Positions 14,866 through 23,692 are shown, counted from the stretch's first letter. The stretch is 64,000 nt of DNA from VRUE01 sp036276735 (GCA_036276735.1 DASUOH010000015.1:1-64000); one strand, 5' to 3'. Program-made: numbers and translations. Notes: generated from the letters alone by a model not told the origin.

Positions 14866-17427
14866 ATGGCCAAGACCAGCGAAGTCGCCGCACCCGCGGC
14901 CGTTCCCTCAGATGCCGACATCGAGCGGGCGGCGGAGTTTGCCCGCGAGCCCTTCCTGCTCGACGGCGAGGGGCCCGAGGCGCTCGCGCCGGGAACGGCG
15001 CGCCGCCGCGCGCTTGACGCCGCGCTGCGCGAGCTGGACGAGGGCGCCGAGCACCCGTCCATCCAGTGGCGCCGCGATTTCTCGCTGCTGCTGGGCTTAG
15101 AGCGGCTGCTCGCCGAGGACCCGCCGAAGCTGCGCGACGGCGCCGAGCTGAACCCTCACCAGGTCGACGCCCTCTCGGGCACCCTGACCGAGCTGATGTC
15201 CGAGCAGCAGACGGCCGCCGAGAACGGCGAGGAGCCCGAGGAGCTAGACGAGGGCGACGACGAGCCTGAGGAGGAGCTGGACGAGGATGAGGACGAGGCG
15301 GAGGAGCCGCAGGACTGGGAGGAAGCGCCCGCCGAGGAGGACGAGGAGGAGCCGCCCCCCGAGGGTGACGCCGACGATCCGGGCGCCGACCGCCGCTTCT
15401 GGTTCGAGCACGCGACCGGGGCCGGCAAGACGGTCGCCGCGGTCGGATTCATCGACGCCTCGCGCACCGGCGGCGTCCTGATCCTCACCCACCGCCGCAA
15501 CCTGGTCGACCAGTTTATCGGCGAGATCTCCGACCGCGGCTACAAGGAGCGGCTGCGACCGCCGCTGCTGGGCGACCGCGACGACGCCGAAGGGCCGGTC
15601 ACGGTCGAGACCTACCAGTGGTTCGTCCGCAACCACAAGAAGGTCTCCGACGCCTACTCGATCGTCATCTGCGACGAGGCGCACACCGCGCTGGGTGAGA
15701 AAACGAGCGCCTGCATCCGCGCTTGGACGGGTCCCGTCTTCATCGGCATGACCGCGACCGGAGCGCTGATCGCTCGCCACGTCGCCGACCTCTTCCCGAC
15801 CCAGACCTCGCGCTTCGACCTCGCCCAGGCGGCGCGGCGCGGCGTGATCGCGCCGCTGCGCTGCCTCCGCATCCCGCCCGGCCCCGGAGTGCGGACGATC
15901 GCCAAGGTGCCGCTGCGCAAAGGCGAGGTCGACCAGGACTTCGACCAGGAGGAGCTGGCCGCGCTGCTCGACCAGGAGCCCTTCAACGTCGCGATCGCCG
16001 ACCTCTACAAGACGCGCTTCAGCAAAGTGCCCGGAGTCCTCTACACGGCGGGAGTCCAGCACGCCAAGAACGTCGCCAAGGCGCTGCGGAACGCCGGCAT
16101 CAACGCTCGCGCCGTCTCTGGCGAGACGCCGAAGCGCGAGCTGGCTGAGATCCTCGCCGCCTTCGAGCGCGGCAAAGTCGACGTCCTCTGCAACGCGATG
16201 CTGCTCGCCGAGGGTTGGAACAGCCCCAGGGCGACGATCTGCATGCATCTCGCGCCAACCGCCTCGCGGCGGATCTACCAGCAGCGGGTCGGTCGCGTGA
16301 CCCGGCGCGCCCCCGGCAAGGAGGCCGGCCTGGTGATCGACTTCGTCCACCCGGCGACCACCCACGACGAGACGATCGTCACCCTGCACAGCCTGCTCGA
16401 CCGCGACGTCTACCGCGGCGGCGCGATCGTGGTCGGGCCGGTGCGGCGCGGGCGTGGGCGCAAGGTGCGGGTCGAGCGCCGGATCGTCCCCGTCTCCGAC
16501 GACGCCGAACGCCGCACCCAGGTGCTCGAACGGGAGCTGTGGCGGATCGCCGTCGAGAACCTCGACTATCCCGAGCAGCACGCCTGGGCGGCGCTGGCCG
16601 GCGCCCGGGTTAACCCGCAGAACTGGCGACGCGCCCGCTCGATGCTGCAGAACGACCGCACCAAAGAGCTGCGGCGCCGCTTCCTGCTCACCTGTGTGCA
16701 ACGCAACCGCAACTCGCAGCTGCGGCTGAAAGCGCTGGGGGAGATCGCCGATTTGCGCGACGCCGATGCCTTCGACGACGCGATCGACATAGTCGGCAGC
16801 TGGAGCCGCGAGGACAAGCGGGCCGGCACCAAGTGCCTGCTGCAAGCTCTGGTCGACAAGCGGATCGGCCGCCGCGACCAGGCGCAGGCCTGGGTCTGGC
16901 GACTCGCCTCCTACACCCGCGAGCTGCACGAAGAGTACGCCGTGCAGCGCTGGGGAGAGACGAAGCGGCTGCTCGGCCTCTTGGTGAATTCCTCGGGCCG
17001 GGCGCACGGCCGGAACGCGCGGCGGCTCGTCCACGCGGCGCGCAAACAGGACCGCCGCCTTGGGGTGGCGCTGCTCGCCGCCGCCGTCTCGCACACGCCC
17101 GAAGGCGAGGAGGTGCTGCGCGGCGCGAAGATGCGGATGGCCCGTAAACCGGCGGCGACGGCGCGCGAACTGCTGCGCAACTTCCCGAAAGGCGGCAAGC
17201 GGCGCCGCAAACGGAAAAAAGGCAAAGAGGGCGATGCGGGCGGAGGCGCCGAGAACGGCACCAAGCCCGCGGCGAAGCGCTCCCGCCGCGCGACCAGGAA
17301 GCCGCGCGGCGATGGCGGCGCCGAGGCGACGACGAACGGCGCCGAGCCGCAGGTCGAGTCAGAGCCGCAGGTGGACCTCGCCGGCGCCGAGGACGGCGAG
17401 GTCACCGTCGAGGCGGCGGACGAGTAG
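14866..17427 (+). CDS. Large SF2 DEAD/DEAH-type helicase with acidic insertion
   Basis: The 853-residue protein starts at ATG 14866 (MAKTSEVAAPAAVPS). Motor motifs are GAGKTVAAVGF (Walker A, about 191-199), ICDEAHTALG (motif II), GMTATG (motif III) and QQRVGRVTRRAPGKE (motif VI). Just before Walker A lies a stretch of about 60 mostly Glu/Asp residues (130-185). The C-terminus is Lys/Arg-rich (GGKRRRKRKKGKEG), followed by a second acidic tail. It probably unwinds nucleic acid; the specific pathway is unknown. It overlaps birA by 69 bases tail to tail. A TACAAT box at 14730-14735 may be its promoter. Confidence 0.88.
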   Translation: MAKTSEVAAPAAVPSDADIERAAEFAREPFLLDGEGPEALAPGTARRRALDAALRELDEGAEHPSIQWRRDFSLLLGLERLLAEDPPKLRDGAELNPHQVDALSGTLTELMSEQQTAAENGEEPEELDEGDDEPEEELDEDEDEAEEPQDWEEAPAEEDEEEPPPEGDADDPGADRRFWFEHATGAGKTVAAVGFIDASRTGGVLILTHRRNLVDQFIGEISDRGYKERLRPPLLGDRDDAEGPVTVETYQWFVRNHKKVSDAYSIVICDEAHTALGEKTSACIRAWTGPVFIGMTATGALIARHVADLFPTQTSRFDLAQAARRGVIAPLRCLRIPPGPGVRTIAKVPLRKGEVDQDFDQEELAALLDQEPFNVAIADLYKTRFSKVPGVLYTAGVQHAKNVAKALRNAGINARAVSGETPKRELAEILAAFERGKVDVLCNAMLLAEGWNSPRATICMHLAPTASRRIYQQRVGRVTRRAPGKEAGLVIDFVHPATTHDETIVTLHSLLDRDVYRGGAIVVGPVRRGRGRKVRVERRIVPVSDDAERRTQVLERELWRIAVENLDYPEQHAWAALAGARVNPQNWRRARSMLQNDRTKELRRRFLLTCVQRNRNSQLRLKALGEIADLRDADAFDDAIDIVGSWSREDKRAGTKCLLQALVDKRIGRRDQAQAWVWRLASYTRELHEEYAVQRWGETKRLLGLLVNSSGRAHGRNARRLVHAARKQDRRLGVALLAAAVSHTPEGEEVLRGAKMRMARKPAATARELLRNFPKGGKRRRKRKKGKEGDAGGGAENGTKPAAKRSRRATRKPRGDGGAEATTNGAEPQVESEPQVDLAGAEDGEVTVEAADE

Positions 17428-18111
17428 GTCGCCGGAGTCGTCGATCCCCTCGGCGACGCCGCTGCCGTCCTGCCAGGAGACATCGCGGCCCTTCAGCGCG
17501 TCGCGGCTACGCCACTCGACCAGCACTTCGTCGCGGTCGGCGCTGATCCAGCGGTCGAGTGCCCGGTTCAGGGCGGTGAGGGGGGTCGGGGGAAGCCCCG
17601 CCGGAGCAACAGCGGGGAGGCTCCGTCGGGGCTCCCCCCGACCCTCCGTGGCGAGCCCGAACAGCGAGACGGCGGGCCACTTGAGGTCGTCGGGGAATTC
17701 GTCGGGAGCCACAGTGAGGTTCAAGCCGATGCCGATCACCGCCCAGCCATCCTGGGGCTTGGCCTCGATCAGGATGCCGGCAAGCTTGCGTTCTTCCAGC
17801 CATACGTCGTTGGGCCACTTGATCTGGCAGGTGATCCCTGGCCGCAGGGCCTCAGCCGCCTCGCAGATCGCGAGCGGGACGATGAGCGGCAGCAGCAGGT
17901 GTCGCTCGTCCAGGGGTCGCAGGATCGCCGAGTAGAGGAGGCCCTTGCCGGCGGGCGCGGTCCAGACCCGGCCCTGGCGACCGCGGCCGGCGCTCTGCTC
18001 CTCGGCGGTGACGACGGTCCCGTGCGGCGCGCCCGCCTCGACCAGGTCGCGGGCGCGCTGGTTCGTCGAGTCGGTGAGCCGGTAGTGCCGATGAGGCGAG
18101 CCAAATCCCAT
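17359..18111 (-). CDS. birA: Biotin-[acetyl-CoA-carboxylase] ligase
   Basis: A 250-residue catalytic-only biotin protein ligase (no N-terminal HTH) that activates biotin and transfers it to the carboxyl carrier protein. Motifs are TDSTNQRARDL, SAGRGRQGRVWTAP (biotinyl-AMP loop, about 39-53) and IKWPNDVWLEERKLAGIL. Between SLFGLATEG and LTALNRALD (about residues 157-176) a palindromic DNA insertion adds an Arg/Pro-rich loop. The 3' end overlaps the convergent helicase gene. Confidence 0.93.
   Translation of the reverse strand: MGFGSPHRHYRLTDSTNQRARDLVEAGAPHGTVVTAEEQSAGRGRQGRVWTAPAGKGLLYSAILRPLDERHLLLPLIVPLAICEAAEALRPGITCQIKWPNDVWLEERKLAGILIEAKPQDGWAVIGIGLNLTVAPDEFPDDLKWPAVSLFGLATEGRGEPRRSLPAVAPAGLPPTPLTALNRALDRWISADRDEVLVEWRSRDALKGRDVSWQDGSGVAEGIDDSGDLLVRRLDGDLAVLGAGEVHLRL
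17584..17643. repeat. Palindromic insertion inside birA
   Basis: Two 24-base arms (17584-17607 and 17620-17643) pair at 22 of 24 positions around a 12-base loop; the arms begin GGTCGGGGG and end CCCCCCGACC. The hairpin is translated in frame as part of BirA (EPRRSLPAVAPAGL). It is unrelated in sequence to the 50-bp repeat family. Confidence 0.8.
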
Positions 18112-18162
18112 TCCGCTGTCCCTATCCCGACATATGGAGGCAAAGGAACAGCGGAGCGCCGG

Positions 18163-19668
18163 TCATCGGGCCGCGTCCGCCAGGAGCGCCGCGACCAGGC
18201 CGTCGACGTCGTGGCGCTCGGCCTCGACGTGGACCTCGAGCCCGGCGGCGCGGAGCGCCTCGCTGGTGATCGGGCCGATCGAAAGGACGCGGGCGCCGCG
18301 GGGGAAGCGGTCGCCGAGTGCCTCGACGAGGTTGCGCACGGTTGACGAGGAGGTGAAGGTGACGTAGTCGGCGCTCCGGGCCGCCTCGACCGCCGCGGGC
18401 TCGGGCGCCTCGCGCACCGTCTCGTAGAGGGCGACGACGTCGACCTCGGCGCTACGCTCGCGCAGGGCGTCGGGCAGCACGTCGCGCGCCTCGGCTGCGC
18501 GGGCGACCAGGGCTCTCGAACCCGCGACCTCGACCCGCTGCAGCGCCTCGACCAGCGCCTCGGCGACGAAGCGCTCCGGGACGACGTCGGCGGCGATGCC
18601 GTGCTGGGCGAGCGCCCGCGCCGTCCCGGGCCCGATCGCCGCCACGGTGGCTCCGGCCAGCGCCCGCGCGTCGCGGCCCGCCGCCTCGAGCGCCTCGAAG
18701 AGCAGGCGTACGCCGTTCGGGCTGGTCAGGCAGACGAGCGAGTAGTCGCCGATCTGCTCGACCGCCCGGCGGACTTCCTCGTTTTCGATCCGCGGCTCGA
18801 TCCGGATCGCCGGCAGCTCGATCGCCTCGGCGCCGAGCGCCCGCAGCGTCGCGGCTAGACCGCTGGCCTGGGCGCGGGCCCGCGTGACGACGACGGCCCG
18901 GCCGTGCAGGGGTCGCCGCTCCAGCCAGGCAAGCGAGTCGCGGCGCGCCACAACCCGGCCGACGACGATCAGCGCCGGCGCGCCGATCTCCTCTCGTTCG
19001 ACCGCCGCGGCAAGCGTGCCGAGCGTCGCGACGACGGTGCGCTGCGCGGGCATGGTGCCTCGCTCGACCGCGGCCGCCGGCTCGTCAGGATCGCGACCCG
19101 CCGCGACCAGCGCCGCCGCGTTCTCGGCCAGGCGCTTGACGCCCATGTAGAAGACCAGCGTGCCGGGGAAGCGGGCGAGCGCCTCCCAGTCGAGCACCGT
19201 CTCGGGCTTCTCGGGGTCCTCGTGGCCGGTGATGAACGCGACGGCCGAGGCGTCGTCGCGATGCGTCACGGGGATGCCGGCGTAGGCGCTCGCGGCGACG
19301 CCGGCCGTGACCCCGGGTACGACCTCGAACTCGACGCCCGCCGCGCGCAGCGCCTCGCCCTCCTCACCGCCGCGGCCGAAGACGAACGGGTCGCCCCCCT
19401 TGAGGCGAACGACGCTCTTCCCGGCGCGCGCCGCCTCGATCAGCCGCTCGCCTATCTCGTCCTGCGCGACCGACGGCCGGCCCGGCGCCTTGCCGACGTA
19501 GACGAGCTCGGCGTCGGCGCGGGCGCCCTCCAAGGCGCCGGGCGGGATCAGCCGGTCGTGGAAGATCGCGTCGGCGGTGGCGATCAGCTCCAGCGAGCGC
19601 GCGGTCATCAGGCCCGGGTCGCCTGGGCCGGCGCCGACCAGGTAGACAATTCCAGGCCGCGCGCTCAT
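18163..19668 (-). CDS. cobA-hemD: Fused uroporphyrinogen-III C-methyltransferase / uroporphyrinogen-III synthase
   Basis: A 501-residue bifunctional enzyme. Residues 1-245 are the SAM-dependent methyltransferase making precorrin-2 (VYLVGAGPGDPGLMT, VVRLKGGDPFVFGRGGEE, PGVTAGVAASAYAGIPVTHR). Residues 250-501 are HemD, which closes hydroxymethylbilane to uroporphyrinogen III (VVVTRARAQASGL, VCLTSPNGVRLLFE, YVTFTSSSTVRNL). This fusion is common in Gram-positive bacteria and branches to heme or to siroheme/cobalamin. It is the third tetrapyrrole gene of the operon. The spacer to hemC is filled by a palindromic repeat. Confidence 0.96.
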   Translation of the reverse strand: MSARPGIVYLVGAGPGDPGLMTARSLELIATADAIFHDRLIPPGALEGARADAELVYVGKAPGRPSVAQDEIGERLIEAARAGKSVVRLKGGDPFVFGRGGEEGEALRAAGVEFEVVPGVTAGVAASAYAGIPVTHRDDASAVAFITGHEDPEKPETVLDWEALARFPGTLVFYMGVKRLAENAAALVAAGRDPDEPAAAVERGTMPAQRTVVATLGTLAAAVEREEIGAPALIVVGRVVARRDSLAWLERRPLHGRAVVVTRARAQASGLAATLRALGAEAIELPAIRIEPRIENEEVRRAVEQIGDYSLVCLTSPNGVRLLFEALEAAGRDARALAGATVAAIGPGTARALAQHGIAADVVPERFVAEALVEALQRVEVAGSRALVARAAEARDVLPDALRERSAEVDVVALYETVREAPEPAAVEAARSADYVTFTSSSTVRNLVEALGDRFPRGARVLSIGPITSEALRAAGLEVHVEAERHDVDGLVAALLADAAR

Positions 19669-19717
19669 TCCGGTGCGACTTTTATTCGTATGACGGACAT
19701 AACTCGCACCGGAAGCC
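19668..19717. repeat. 50-bp palindromic repeat, copy 2 (hemC-cobA spacer)
   Basis: TTCCGGTGCGA (19668-19678) pairs with TCGCACCGGAA (19704-19714), ending GCC at 19717. It starts on the last base of the cobA-hemD ATG complement and ends next to the hemC stop codon, so the whole intergenic spacer is this element. In mRNA it would form a hairpin just before the cobA start codon. Confidence 0.85.
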
Positions 19718-20587
19718 TCACATGGCCTCGGCGCGGTCGAGGATGTCGCGGGCGCCGGCAGCGCTGAGTCGCTCGGCGAGCTGGGCGCCAGCCGCCGCGG
19801 GATCCTCGGCGTCGCCCTCGACCCGGTCGCGCACCCACTCGCTGCCGTCCGGCAGCCCGACGAAGGCCTCGACCTCGATGCGCCCGCCGTCGACCGAGGC
19901 GTGGACGCCGATCGGACTCGCGCAAGTCGCCTCGAGCAGGGCGACGACGGTTCGCTCCGCGGTCAGCTCACGCAGCGCCGTCGCCTCGCCAATCACGGCG
20001 GCTGCCTGCAGCGAGCTCGGGTCGTCCCCGCGTGCCTGCAGCACCAGCGCCCCCTGGCCGGCCGCCGGGATCATCACCTCGGCTGGAATCGGGAAGGCTG
20101 CCTCGCCGTCGCGACCGAGCCGGCGCAGCCCGGCGGCGGCCAGGACGATGCCGTCGAGATCGCCCTCGGCCAGCTTGTGCAGGCGCGTATCGACGTTTCC
20201 GTGCAGCTCCTCGACGCGAACATCAGGTCGCGCCGCGAGTAGCTGAGCTCTTCGCCTCAGGCTGGCCGTCCCGACCCGCGCGCCCTCCGGCACCTCGTCT
20301 AGCGAGGTCCCGGCGCCGACCCAGACATCCGCCGCATCCTCCCGCTCCGGCACCGCAGCGATCGTCAACCCATCGGGGATCTCGGCCGGCACGTCCTTCG
20401 CCGAGTGGACGCCGATCTCCGCCTCCCCCGCCAGCAACGCCCCCTCAACCCCCCGCACGAACCTCCCCTTGTCCCCTAACTCCCCATTGGAAGACACTTC
20501 GATCAGCTCCGCCCCACCCAGCAGGTCGGCGACGAGCCGTGCCTGTGCCAAAGCAAGCGCGCTGTTACGAGTGGCGATTCGAATCAT
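19718..20587 (-). CDS. hemC: Porphobilinogen deaminase (hydroxymethylbilane synthase)
   Basis: A 289-residue enzyme joining four porphobilinogens into hydroxymethylbilane on a dipyrromethane cofactor. Motifs are IRIATRNSALALAQA at the N-terminus, GVHSAKDVPAEIPDGL, GTASLRRRAQLLA and the cofactor cysteine in LLEATCASPIGVHA (about 233). Full length for the family. Between hemA and hemC lies a 107-bp inverted repeat. Confidence 0.97.
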   Translation of the reverse strand: MIRIATRNSALALAQARLVADLLGGAELIEVSSNGELGDKGRFVRGVEGALLAGEAEIGVHSAKDVPAEIPDGLTIAAVPEREDAADVWVGAGTSLDEVPEGARVGTASLRRRAQLLAARPDVRVEELHGNVDTRLHKLAEGDLDGIVLAAAGLRRLGRDGEAAFPIPAEVMIPAAGQGALVLQARGDDPSSLQAAAVIGEATALRELTAERTVVALLEATCASPIGVHASVDGGRIEVEAFVGLPDGSEWVRDRVEGDAEDPAAAGAQLAERLSAAGARDILDRAEAM

Positions 20588-20591
20588 TGAG

Positions 20592-20698
20592 CGGGTCCGG
20601 GTAGGGGTGGAACGTCTTGTACTTTTTTTGCTGCGGCGTCGGCGGACAACCGGTGACTGTCTTCAAAAAAAGTTAAGTGGAACCCCTGCCCGGACCCG
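20592..20698. repeat. 107-bp imperfect palindrome between hemA and hemC
   Basis: CGGGTCCGGGTAGGGGT (20592-20608) pairs with ACCCCTGCCCGGACCCG (20682-20698) with one G-T mismatch. Inside, ACTTTTTTT (20621-20629) pairs with AAAAAAAGT (20665-20673). GTGGAAC flanks the core directly on both sides. It overlaps the last codons of hemA. It could be a terminator-like hairpin adjusting hemA/hemC ratios or a small inverted-repeat mobile element. Confidence 0.75.
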
Positions 20699-22019
20699 CC
20701 CTACGCTCGGAGATGTCCGTCACCTCGGCACCGGTCTCTTCGGGCTCCGTTTCGGCATCCAGCCCGAACAACTCCCGCAACGCACTGACATACGCATAAG
20801 CGCTGTCGCTCCCCGCCGCCCGCTTCATCCGCAACGTCGGCTCGTGCAACAGCCGCGACGCGATCGCCTTGGCCATCGCCTCGAGCCGCTCCCGGTCAGC
20901 CTCAGCGACGCTCTCCCAGCGACCTTCGTTCTCGGCCAGCACCCGCTCGACGATCTCGGCGGCACGACCGCGCAGCGCGGCGATCGTCGGCACCACCGCG
21001 AGCGAGGCGAGCCAGCGCTCGAAGCGGTCGAGCTCGGCGGCGATGATCGGCTGCGCCCGCCGCGCCTCCGCTTCGCGCCCGCCGGCGTTGCGCTCGGCGA
21101 TCTGCTGCACGTCGTCGATGTCGTGGAGCGTGACGCCGGGGACCTCGCGGCACTCCGGCTCGATGTCGCGCGGCACCGCTATGTCGACGAGCAGCAGCGG
21201 CCGGCCCTCGCGGTCCTCCATCACCTGCTCGAGCCCGTCGCGCTCGACGATGTGGTGGGGCGAGTTGGTCGCCGAGACGACGATGTCGGCGGCGACCAAC
21301 TGCTCGGGCAGCTCCTCGAAGCGCACCGCGGCGCCGTCGAAGCGCTGGGCGAGCCCGATCGCCCTGTCGTAGTGGCGGTTGGCGACGAACACGGTGGCGA
21401 CGCCCTTGGCGACAAGCGCCTTGGCGACAAGCTCCGCCGTCTCGCCGGCGCCGACTATCAGCACGCGCCGGTCGCCCAGGTGGCCGAGCGACCGTCGCGC
21501 CAGCTCCACCGCGACCGAGGGGATCGAGACGCCCTTCTCGCCGACCGCGGTCTCGTCCCGGACGCGGCCGCCCGCGGCGAGCGCGCCGCGGAACAGTCGG
21601 TTGAGGATCGGCCCGGTGGCGCCCTCCACCAGCGCCAGCTCGTAGGCGCGTTTGACCTGGCCCTGGATCTCGGCCTCGCCGACGATCATCGAGTCGAGTC
21701 CCGCGGTCACCTCGAAGAGGTGACGGACGGCTTCGCCGGCGCGGAGCGAGTAGAGGTGACCGAGCAGCTCGGTGGGGCGGATCTCCGCCTTGCGGGTCAG
21801 CACGCCGAGCGCTGTCGACTCGGCTTCGACCGGGTCGGAGACGACCAGGTAGAGCTCGGTGCGATTGCAGGTCGAGATCGCCGCCGCCTCGTGGATGCCG
21901 TCGGCGCCGGTCAGCTCGTGCAGGGCGCCGACCGCGCGGCCCTCGGTCAGGGCGAGGCGCTCGCGCAGGTCGAGTGGCGCCGTCTTGTGCGAGACGCCGA
22001 GGGCCAGGAGCTCAGACAT
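20673..22019 (-). CDS. hemA: Glutamyl-tRNA reductase
   Basis: A 448-residue NADPH-dependent enzyme reducing Glu-tRNA to glutamate-1-semialdehyde, first step of C5-pathway tetrapyrrole synthesis. The catalytic Cys is in AAISTCNRTELYLV (about 50). GEAEIQGQVKRAYE, the Rossmann segment RRVLIVGAGETAEL and the C-terminal dimerisation helix are present. It follows the ccm genes by 3 bases, linking heme supply to cytochrome c maturation. Confidence 0.97.
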   Translation of the reverse strand: MSELLALGVSHKTAPLDLRERLALTEGRAVGALHELTGADGIHEAAAISTCNRTELYLVVSDPVEAESTALGVLTRKAEIRPTELLGHLYSLRAGEAVRHLFEVTAGLDSMIVGEAEIQGQVKRAYELALVEGATGPILNRLFRGALAAGGRVRDETAVGEKGVSIPSVAVELARRSLGHLGDRRVLIVGAGETAELVAKALVAKGVATVFVANRHYDRAIGLAQRFDGAAVRFEELPEQLVAADIVVSATNSPHHIVERDGLEQVMEDREGRPLLLVDIAVPRDIEPECREVPGVTLHDIDDVQQIAERNAGGREAEARRAQPIIAAELDRFERWLASLAVVPTIAALRGRAAEIVERVLAENEGRWESVAEADRERLEAMAKAIASRLLHEPTLRMKRAAGSDSAYAYVSALRELFGLDAETEPEETGAEVTDISERRAGPGRGST

Positions 22020-22021
22020 GA

Positions 22022-22258
22022 TTAAGCGCTGACCTCCTCGCGTCCGGGGGTGGCTTGGTCGGCGGCAGCACGGGTCTCTGCGAACGTTGCCAGCTCCCGC
22101 AGCTCCCGCTCGATCCGCTGCACTTTCGCGGCCATGATTCCGACGTAGACGATCAGCAGCAGCAGGAAGACGACGTAGGCGCCGGCGACGTACTTGCCCG
22201 CCTCGTCAAGCGGCAGGGCGGGGGCGCCGATCGGTAAGGAGAAGACGAAGTCGAGCAT
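22022..22258 (-). CDS. CcmD-like small membrane protein
   Basis: A 78-residue protein with a single transmembrane helix (KYVAGAYVVFLLLLIVYVGI, about 21-40) followed by a charged helix (AAKVQRIERELREL). The ATG overlaps the ccmC stop. Size, topology and position right after ccmC match CcmD, which helps release holo-CcmE from CcmC. Sequence conservation in this family is weak, so the call rests on context. Confidence 0.7.
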   Translation of the reverse strand: MLDFVFSLPIGAPALPLDEAGKYVAGAYVVFLLLLIVYVGIMAAKVQRIERELRELATFAETRAAADQATPGREEVSA

Positions 22259-22980
22259 CAGCTCACCTCCGGGGCGACGCGCGAGGACCCGCCCGGCGCC
22301 GGCGCGTCCAGCGCGCGCCGCAGCCGCTTCAGTTGCCCCGAGGCGCTCTTCGCGGTCAGCTCGAACTTGACCAGGGTGGTCCAGAGCAGCCCCATCGCGG
22401 CGAGGCTGACGAGGAAAGTCAGCATCATCTCGCCCGGAAGACCGCCGTTTGCGGTCGCGAAGACGCGCGGGTGGACGAGGCTCTCGGCCAGCCGCACCGC
22501 CATGAAGTTGAGCGGCACGAAGGCACCGGCGGTGATCGCGAAAACCGAGGCGTAGCGAGCCTGCCGCTCGCGGTCCTCGATCGCGTAGCGGAAGGGGTAG
22601 TAGGTCGCGTACATAAGGAAGACGATCAGGAAGCTGACCAGGGTCGGCTCGTCCCAGACCCACCAGTGGCCCCACGACGCCTTCGCCCAGATCGAGCCGG
22701 TGACGAGCACGGCGACGCCGAAGATCACCGACATGTGGATCGAGACGTAGGAGTAGGCGTCCCAGCGCGAGTCGCCGCTGCGCAGGTGGAGCACCGCGAA
22801 GACCCCGCCGGCGACGAAGCCGAGCAGTGCGACGATCGCCAGCGGCACGTGCAGGTAGAAGATCTTCTGGACGAAGCCCTGGTCGGCGTCGAGCGGCGCG
22901 TAGAAGAAGGTCAGCGAAAGGGCAAGGGCCAGCGCCGCCACGGTGGCGATCGAGAGGAGTCTGAGGCCTTTGCCGTACAT
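22258..22980 (-). CDS. ccmC: Heme exporter/lyase component CcmC
   Basis: A 240-residue membrane protein with about six helices and the tryptophan-rich motif WGHWWVWDEPTLVSFLIV (about 124-141) that binds heme at the outer face. Conserved His residues flank it (YLHVPLA, SIHMSVIFG). It handles heme for attachment to CcmE in System I cytochrome c maturation. The stop overlaps the ccmD-like start. No ccmE or ccmF is in the window. Confidence 0.95.
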   Translation of the reverse strand: MYGKGLRLLSIATVAALALALSLTFFYAPLDADQGFVQKIFYLHVPLAIVALLGFVAGGVFAVLHLRSGDSRWDAYSYVSIHMSVIFGVAVLVTGSIWAKASWGHWWVWDEPTLVSFLIVFLMYATYYPFRYAIEDRERQARYASVFAITAGAFVPLNFMAVRLAESLVHPRVFATANGGLPGEMMLTFLVSLAAMGLLWTTLVKFELTAKSASGQLKRLRRALDAPAPGGSSRVAPEVS

Positions 22981-23011
22981 GCGTTCCGGGCGGTCGAGAG
23001 GGGGCGGGAGG

Positions 23012-23692
23012 TCAGTCCTCCAGCAGGAAGTCGAAGACCGCGTATCCGACCAGGAGGAAGATCAAATCGTATAGGCCGAGCACCGCCAGCCAGGTGCCGA
23101 AGCGCTCGTAGGAGGGACCGCCCAGGTCGAGCAGCGGCTCGCTGGCGCCGGTCGCCGCGATCATCAGCGGCACGACCAGCGGCAGCAGGACGAGGGGCGC
23201 GAGCAGGTCGCGGGCGCGCGAGTGGACCGCCATCGAGGAGATCAGGGTGCCGGTGGCGGCGAGGCCGAGGTCGGCGAGCAGGAGGACGAGGAGCAGCGGC
23301 GGCAGCGCGGCGGCCGAGTCGAGGAAGAAGACTGCGAAGACCGGCACGACGATCGCCTCGAGTACCAGCAGGTAGACGAGCAGCGCCGCCGCCTTGGCGG
23401 CGAAGAGCGCGGTGCGGTCGATCGGCGCGAGTCGGATCGCGTCGAAGCCGCCCTCCTCGCGCTCGGCGACGAAGAGGCGGTTGATGCCGAGGATCGCCGC
23501 GAAGAGCAGCGTCGCCCAGAGGACGCCGGAGGCGAGGCTGCCCGAGAGCGCCGTGCGGTCGAGTGCGAAGCGGAAGATGACGAAGGTGGTAACGGCGAAG
23601 AGCGCCATCGCCGGCAGCGACTGCAGCGTTCGCAGCTCGGTGCGCAGGTCCTTGCCGAGGATGGTTCTGAAGGCGATGGTGGACGACGTCAC
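23012..23692 (-). CDS. ccmB: Heme exporter permease CcmB
   Basis: A 226-residue six-helix permease of the CcmAB ABC transporter. N-terminal FRTILGKDLRTELRTLQSLPAM and ILGINRLFVAEREEGGFDAIRLAP are family hallmarks. It overlaps ccmA by four bases. Its role is ATP-driven release of holo-CcmE from CcmC. Confidence 0.93.
   Translation of the reverse strand: MTSSTIAFRTILGKDLRTELRTLQSLPAMALFAVTTFVIFRFALDRTALSGSLASGVLWATLLFAAILGINRLFVAEREEGGFDAIRLAPIDRTALFAAKAAALLVYLLVLEAIVVPVFAVFFLDSAAALPPLLLVLLLADLGLAATGTLISSMAVHSRARDLLAPLVLLPLVVPLMIAATGASEPLLDLGGPSYERFGTWLAVLGLYDLIFLLVGYAVFDFLLED

Noticed and set aside
15230..15360. Tandem GAG/GAC-rich stretch as a DNA repeat
   Set aside because: It is low-complexity coding for Glu/Asp inside the helicase, without a fixed repeat unit.
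15244..17094. 616-codon open frame opposite the SF2 helicase
   Set aside because: It is a high-GC antisense shadow; the helicase on the plus strand has all expected motifs. The same applies to long antisense frames at 20469-22025, 46523-48253, 27308-28786, 24561-25985 and 39080-40366.
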